64,000 bases of DNA from Megasphaera vaginalis (ex Bordigoni et al. 2020) (lineage in GTDB: Bacteria > Bacillota > Negativicutes > Veillonellales > Megasphaeraceae): assembly GCF_900240295.1 (NCBI RefSeq), contig NZ_OEQB01000002.1, forward strand, positions 248,001-312,000. Direction: 5' to 3'. A program made the position numbers and the translations under genes. Under the pieces are notes generated by a model, which was not told where the DNA came from, did not search any database, and saw only the letters and a list, made by a program, of their open reading frames with translations. Positions 60,125-64,000 of this stretch are shown here, piece after piece; position 1 is the first letter of the stretch, and each line of letters opens with the position of its first letter.

Positions 60125-60216
60125 CGGTAGGAAACAGGAGAGACGTTGCAGTTATCGTGAACGGCGTTGTTTCGAAACACGTCCTTTGAAGGTAAAACGA
60201 CTTATGAAGAAGAAAT

Positions 60217-60246
60217 GCCCTGCAGCTTGCTGCAGGGTGTTTTTTG
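60217..60246 (+). terminator. Terminator after the small orphan gene
   Basis: GCCCTGCAG and CTGCAGGGT pair around CTTG, followed by a T run (60240-60245). Confidence 0.85.
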
Positions 60247-60268
60247 GGTGCTAAGGGCGAACAAATGT

Positions 60269-60297
60269 TTGAAAGAGGCGCGACGCTGTGCTATGAT
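60269..60297 (+). promoter_or_regulatory. Promoter of the rSAM/DUF4130 pair
   Basis: TTGAAA (60269-60274), 17 bases, TATGAT (60292-60297), 23 bases before the ATG. Confidence 0.65.
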
Positions 60298-60320
60298 AGA
60301 AAAAAAAGAGAGGTAGAATC

Positions 60321-61583
60321 ATGGACTGGGATACGATGCAGAAGAAGTTGGCGTTGCTCAGCGATGCCGCAAAATATGATGCCTCCTGTTCGTCCAGTGG
60401 CAGTTCCCGAAAAAATACGACAGGCGGCATCGGGAATGGGGCCATATCCGGAATTTGTCATTCGTGGTCGGCAGATGGCAGGTGCATTTCCTTATTAAAG
60501 GTATTAATGACCAATCATTGTATATATGATTGCGTTTATTGTGTGAATCGTTGCAGTCGCGATACGGAACGGACCGCTTTTTCGCCGGCCGAAATTGCGA
60601 TGTTGACGATTCAGTTTTATCGCCGTAATTATATTGAAGGGCTGTTTCTCAGCTCCGGCGTCTGGCGTTCGCCCGATTATACAACGGAATTGCTGATTGA
60701 AACGGCGCGTATCTTACGAGATGAATATAGTTTTAACGGCTATGTTCACATGAAGGGAATTCCCGGTACGGCGCCGGAATTGATCAGCAGGCTCGGCTCG
60801 TACGTTGATCGCCTGAGCATTAATATCGAATTGCCTTCTGCCGCCGGATTGAAGCTTCTTGCCCCGCAAAAGACAAAAGAGACGATCTTAGTGCCGATGC
60901 GGGAAGTGAAGCGGCGATCGGCGGAACGGGCTGAGGAACGAAAGCATAGTAAAAAGGTTCCGGCATTTGTGCCGGCGGGACAGACGACGCAGCTTATCGT
61001 CGGCGCGACGGCGGACAGTGATCGCACGATTCTGCAGTTGTCTGAAGCCCTATATAGGCGGATGTCGTTGAAGCGGGTCTACTATTCCGCTTATGTGCCG
61101 GCTGTAACGGATCCGCGGTTACCGGCTCCGTCCCGGCCGCCCCTCTTACGGGAACACCGTCTTTATCAGGCTGATTGGCTACTGCGTTTCTATCAGTTTC
61201 GTGCCGATGAAATATTATCGGAAGCGTTACCCGATTTTGACACTCGCCTTGATCCGAAGACCTGCTGGGCTTTGCGGCACCCCGAATGCTTTCCTGTAGA
61301 GATCAATAAAGCGTCTTATCACATGCTGCTTCGCGTGCCCGGTATCGGCGTTCTCTCGGCGCGCCGCATTTGTGCGGCGCGCCGTTCGGCATGGCTCTCT
61401 TATGATTCGCTGCGCCGGTTCGGAATCATTTTTAAGCGTGCAAAATATTTTATTACCTGCCGAGGTAAGTATTATGGCGGCGTTTACCGCCTCGAGACCG
61501 TTCGCCAACGCTTATTGCTGCAAGAAGCCTCTCAGGCTTACGAAGCCGTGAGTCTTTTCGATGAAACGGGAGGTGCCTCGTGA
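60321..61583 (+). CDS. Radical SAM protein, putative DNA modification/repair (rSAM linked to UDG type)
   Basis: 420 residues. The cluster motif CIYDCVYCVNRC (CX3CX2C, about residues 67-74) is near the N terminus after a Gly/Ser-rich lead. YRRNYIEGLFLSSGVWRSPDYTTELLIETARILR (pattern only) and GYVHMKGIPG are typical of the radical SAM family found beside uracil-DNA-glycosylase-like proteins. A helix-hairpin-helix (VPGIGVLSARRICAARR, about 340-356) suggests DNA contact. Substrate unknown. Overlaps the next gene by four bases (GTGA). Confidence 0.82.
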   Translation: MDWDTMQKKLALLSDAAKYDASCSSSGSSRKNTTGGIGNGAISGICHSWSADGRCISLLKVLMTNHCIYDCVYCVNRCSRDTERTAFSPAEIAMLTIQFYRRNYIEGLFLSSGVWRSPDYTTELLIETARILRDEYSFNGYVHMKGIPGTAPELISRLGSYVDRLSINIELPSAAGLKLLAPQKTKETILVPMREVKRRSAERAEERKHSKKVPAFVPAGQTTQLIVGATADSDRTILQLSEALYRRMSLKRVYYSAYVPAVTDPRLPAPSRPPLLREHRLYQADWLLRFYQFRADEILSEALPDFDTRLDPKTCWALRHPECFPVEINKASYHMLLRVPGIGVLSARRICAARRSAWLSYDSLRRFGIIFKRAKYFITCRGKYYGGVYRLETVRQRLLLQEASQAYEAVSLFDETGGAS

Positions 61584-62311
61584 ATTATCATTATGACGGA
61601 ACTTTTTTCGGCTTTCTCACCGCTGTTTTTGATGCTTATCATGACGGGATACGGCATGTCGCCCATATCCATAGCGATGCAGAGCGCTCTTTATTCGGGC
61701 AGGAGAAGGAAGTCGGCACCGATGCGGGTAAAGCGGTTCGCGTTCTGCAGGGGCTGAAGGCGTCTTGCGGTAAGGAGGCGGTGCACTTTCTGTATTACGC
61801 TTTTTTGGCGGAAACGGCTGAACGGGAGCCCGTATTATTGTATTATATCCGCCGGCTCTTTACTTGGCGGCAGACCTGGCGACGGCACTTGAGTGACGAG
61901 CTGATTTGGCAGACGCGGTTGTGGGCGCAAAAGACGGGGAATGAACGACATAAACTTTTGGGACTTCTTCGTTTTCAGAAATTGTCGGACGGGATGCTCT
62001 ATGGACCTGTTGCGCCGACTGCCGCCGTCGTCCCTCTTTTGGCGCCGCATTTCATACGCCGTTTTCCCGAAGAGCGTTGGATTATCCACGATCGTCGTCG
62101 CGGCGTTGGCGTGTTGTATGAACAACATGAGACGGCTATCGTTGAAATTCCCTGCTCACGGTCTCCTGATCTGGCGGCGGAAGAACTTTGCTGGCAAAGC
62201 TTGTGGCAACGGTATTACCGTACCGCGGCGATTGAAGAACGCCGCAATGAATTGTTGCGGCGCTCTTTTATGCCTTATAAATATTGGCCCGATCTGATTG
62301 AAATGAAGTGA
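61580..62311 (+). CDS. DUF4130 protein, partner of the radical SAM enzyme
   Basis: 243 residues with a GTG start preceded by GGGAGGTG. The opening MNYHYDGTFFGFLTAVFDAY and the LLGLLRFQKLSDGMLYGPVAP block, with HFIRRFPEERWIIHDRRRGVGVLYE in the C half, match the DUF4130 family, which occurs next to this rSAM protein and elsewhere fused to a uracil-DNA glycosylase domain. No glycosylase domain is visible here. The family is thought to be involved in DNA metabolism, by association only. Confidence 0.8.
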   Translation: MNYHYDGTFFGFLTAVFDAYHDGIRHVAHIHSDAERSLFGQEKEVGTDAGKAVRVLQGLKASCGKEAVHFLYYAFLAETAEREPVLLYYIRRLFTWRQTWRRHLSDELIWQTRLWAQKTGNERHKLLGLLRFQKLSDGMLYGPVAPTAAVVPLLAPHFIRRFPEERWIIHDRRRGVGVLYEQHETAIVEIPCSRSPDLAAEELCWQSLWQRYYRTAAIEERRNELLRRSFMPYKYWPDLIEMK

Positions 62312-62387
62312 TTTTTTTCGGTTTATTTTTCCTATCAGTTGTTATATAATAGTACCATTAGATTGTTATGAGGAAAGGTAGAATAGC

Positions 62388-62816
62388 GTGAAACCTGTTT
62401 TGGTGACGGTAGAGAGCATTCAACGAAATGAGAACGGCGAAGAGATCACGTTAGAGCTTGTTTCGGAAGGGAAATTCTATGCTAAAGACCGGGCGCAATA
62501 TATTGTTTACGAAGAGAGTGAAATTACCGGCATGGCCGGCGTTACGACGGTTATCAAAATTCCTGAAGACGGTACGGTTTGTCTGCTGCGCTTGGGAAGT
62601 CTCAAGCAGCGGCAGGAGTATGCTGTCGGCAGGGAGAGCCGTTCTACTTATGAGACTCCGGTCGGTATCATGGGTGTGACGATGAAAACGTATGAATGTG
62701 ATGTCGCTTTGCGGGACGGAGTCGGCACGATCCGTCTCGGTTTTGATGTCACGATTGAAGGTGTCGGGGCGAATTATAATCAGGTAACGATTACAGTGCG
62801 GGAGGATAAATCGTAA
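62388..62816 (+). CDS. DUF1934 protein (YwiB-like)
   Basis: 142 residues with a GTG start after AGGAAAGG. It looks like the lipocalin-like beta-barrel DUF1934 family (VTVESIQRNENGEEITLELVSEGKFY, then YIVYEESEITGM and ETPVGIMGVTMKTY). Function unknown. In Bacillus ywiB also precedes argS, and here the stop overlaps argS (TAATG), so the linkage is conserved. A TATAAT at 62345-62350 with a weak TTTATT -35 may be the promoter. Confidence 0.85.
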   Translation: MKPVLVTVESIQRNENGEEITLELVSEGKFYAKDRAQYIVYEESEITGMAGVTTVIKIPEDGTVCLLRLGSLKQRQEYAVGRESRSTYETPVGIMGVTMKTYECDVALRDGVGTIRLGFDVTIEGVGANYNQVTITVREDKS

Positions 62817-64000
62817 TGGAATTAAAAGAACTGTTGACGCGGGGAATTCAGACGGCTTTGCAAGAAGCTGTCCGGAACGGGGAATTGCCGGACGGCGATT
62901 ATCCTGCTGTTTTGCTGGAAGTTCCGCCGCAGAAGGAATTCGGGGATTTTGCCAGCAACATTGCCATGCAGTCGGCGCGCATTGCGAGACGGTCGCCGCG
63001 CGATATTGCAAACACGATTATTTCCCATATGGAGTATTCTTGGCTGAATAAAGCGGAAGTGGCCGGTGCCGGTTTTATTAATTTTTTTCTGAATCATACG
63101 GTTTTATACGACGCGTTGAAAGGCATTCTGGCGTCCGGATCGGCCTATGGTCAAGCGCCGCTGCGCGCTGACGATACGGTGCAGGTGGAATATGTCAGCG
63201 CGAATCCGACGGGGCCTCTCCATGTCGGTCACGGCCGCGGTGCCGCATACGGCAGTGCGTTGGTAAATTTATTGCGCGCCGCCGGCTACCGGGTTGAAGC
63301 GGAATACTACATCAATGACGCCGGCAATCAAATGAATAATCTGGCTGCATCCGTCAACGCCCGGTATTTGCAACTGCTCGGCAAAGAAGCGGAAATTCCC
63401 GAGAACGGCTATCATGGACAGGATATTATTGATACGGCACAGGCGATTATTGATCAGGACGGCGCCGCTTATCTCGAGATGGATGAGGCGACAAGGCTGG
63501 AACTGTTCAAAGATCGGGCTTATGCTGAAAAGCTGAAGGCCTTGAAACGTGACTTGGAACATTTTAATGTGCACTATGACCGTTGGTTCAGCGAACGGAC
63601 GCTGCATCCGCAGGCGATTGAAGCGGCATGTGCCGTTTTAAAGCGGGACGGTAAGGTCTATGAACAAGACGGCGCGTTATGGTTGCGTTCGACTGCTTAC
63701 GGTGATGACAAGGATCGCGTCGTCATCCGCGATAACGGTGTACCGACATATTTGGCTGCCGACATCGCTTATCACAAGAATAAATATGATCGCGGCTTTC
63801 ATTCATTGATCAATATTTGGGGGGCCGATCATCACGGCTATGTGGCGCGCGTCAAGGCTGCCATGGCGGCGCTCGGGTATGATCCGCAGCGGTTGGAAAT
63901 TTTGCTGTTGCAAATGGTGAGCCTTTTCCGCAACGGTGAAGTCGTTAAGATGTCGAAACGGACGGGACAGGCAATCACCTTGAACGAATTGATTGAAGAA
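62816..64000 (+). CDS. argS: Arginyl-tRNA synthetase, 5' part (runs off the window)
   Basis: 395 codons are present, with no stop before the window ends. It charges tRNA-Arg with arginine. The N-terminal Add1 domain (MELKELLTRGIQTALQ, EFGDFASNIAMQSARIA) is followed by the class I HIGH-type motif HVGHGRG with SANPTGPLHV, YYINDAGNQMNNL, WGADHHGY and the KMSKS-type motif KMSKRTG near the end. About 150-170 residues, including the anticodon-binding domain, should lie beyond the window. GGAGGATAAATCGTA precedes the ATG. Confidence 0.96.
   Translation, partial: MELKELLTRGIQTALQEAVRNGELPDGDYPAVLLEVPPQKEFGDFASNIAMQSARIARRSPRDIANTIISHMEYSWLNKAEVAGAGFINFFLNHTVLYDALKGILASGSAYGQAPLRADDTVQVEYVSANPTGPLHVGHGRGAAYGSALVNLLRAAGYRVEAEYYINDAGNQMNNLAASVNARYLQLLGKEAEIPENGYHGQDIIDTAQAIIDQDGAAYLEMDEATRLELFKDRAYAEKLKALKRDLEHFNVHYDRWFSERTLHPQAIEAACAVLKRDGKVYEQDGALWLRSTAYGDDKDRVVIRDNGVPTYLAADIAYHKNKYDRGFHSLINIWGADHHGYVARVKAAMAALGYDPQRLEILLLQMVSLFRNGEVVKMSKRTGQAITLNELIEE

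Overview
The window looks like a chromosomal segment of an anaerobic Negativicutes bacterium, most likely Megasphaera or a close Veillonellales relative. This is inferred from gene content: a giant 2-hydroxyacyl-CoA dehydratase activase-related protein, a single-chain pyruvate carboxylase, a flavodiiron protein, Tat genes, Na+-coupled transporters, and Gram-negative-style exported nucleotidase and lipoproteins alongside Firmicutes-type signals (strong Shine-Dalgarno sites, intrinsic terminators, a tandem glycine riboswitch, ywiB-argS order). No rRNA, CRISPR array, IS element or prophage was seen.

Layout. 1-8.6 kb: tail of a PPDK regulatory protein, rpmB (minus), recG, guaB, then a run for envelope synthesis (WecG/TagA-type glycosyltransferase, psd, pssA, a membrane glycosyltransferase 2, surE). 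8.6-10.4 kb: promoter, tandem glycine aptamers, terminator and an AGCS-type amino acid:Na+ symporter. 10.6-18.2 kb: tRNA-Leu, an NhaC-like antiporter (minus), a nitroreductase, tatA-tatC, pyc and a zinc-ribbon DUF805 membrane protein. 18.2-24.8 kb: a strikingly AT-rich island with four co-directional genes (fused L-serine dehydratase, UPF0597/CyuA-like protein, XRE-cupin regulator, SSS-family symporter), flanked by gene-free AT-rich DNA. It reads as a horizontally acquired uptake-and-deamination cassette.

24.8-34.5 kb: a minus-strand MFS exporter, then a long tightly overlapped operon for oligopeptide uptake (B-C-D-F-A permease set) continuing into an S66 LD-carboxypeptidase, an M20D amidohydrolase and a UPF0173 hydrolase, a plausible muropeptide or peptide uptake and trimming unit. 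34.7-41.7 kb: an SPFH/zinc-ribbon protein, a zinc-ribbon membrane protein and a TPM-domain protein (the ydjI/ydjG/ydjH gene types of Bacillus, here without pspA), a lipoprotein, and an exported nucleoside hydrolase plus 5'-nucleotidase. 41.9-46.4 kb: an unusual three-gene signalling unit in which an exported solute-binding-like domain is fused to a membrane region and a degenerate kinase, followed by a real sensor kinase and a NarL-type regulator.

46.5-64 kb: the 1432-residue activase-related protein (minus), speE, a His-Gln-Lys tRNA cluster, an NhaD-type antiporter (minus), a universal stress protein, a DUF2157/GDYXXLXY/coiled-coil membrane trio, a flavodiiron protein, a 52-codon orphan gene, a radical-SAM plus DUF4130 pair of unknown DNA-related function, ywiB-like DUF1934 and the 5' part of argS, which runs off the end.

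The strongest candidates for undescribed biology are the three-gene signalling unit, the rSAM/DUF4130 pair, the pspA-less YdjGHI-type unit, and the AT-rich amino-acid catabolic island. All functional calls come from reading motifs by eye; no database search was run.
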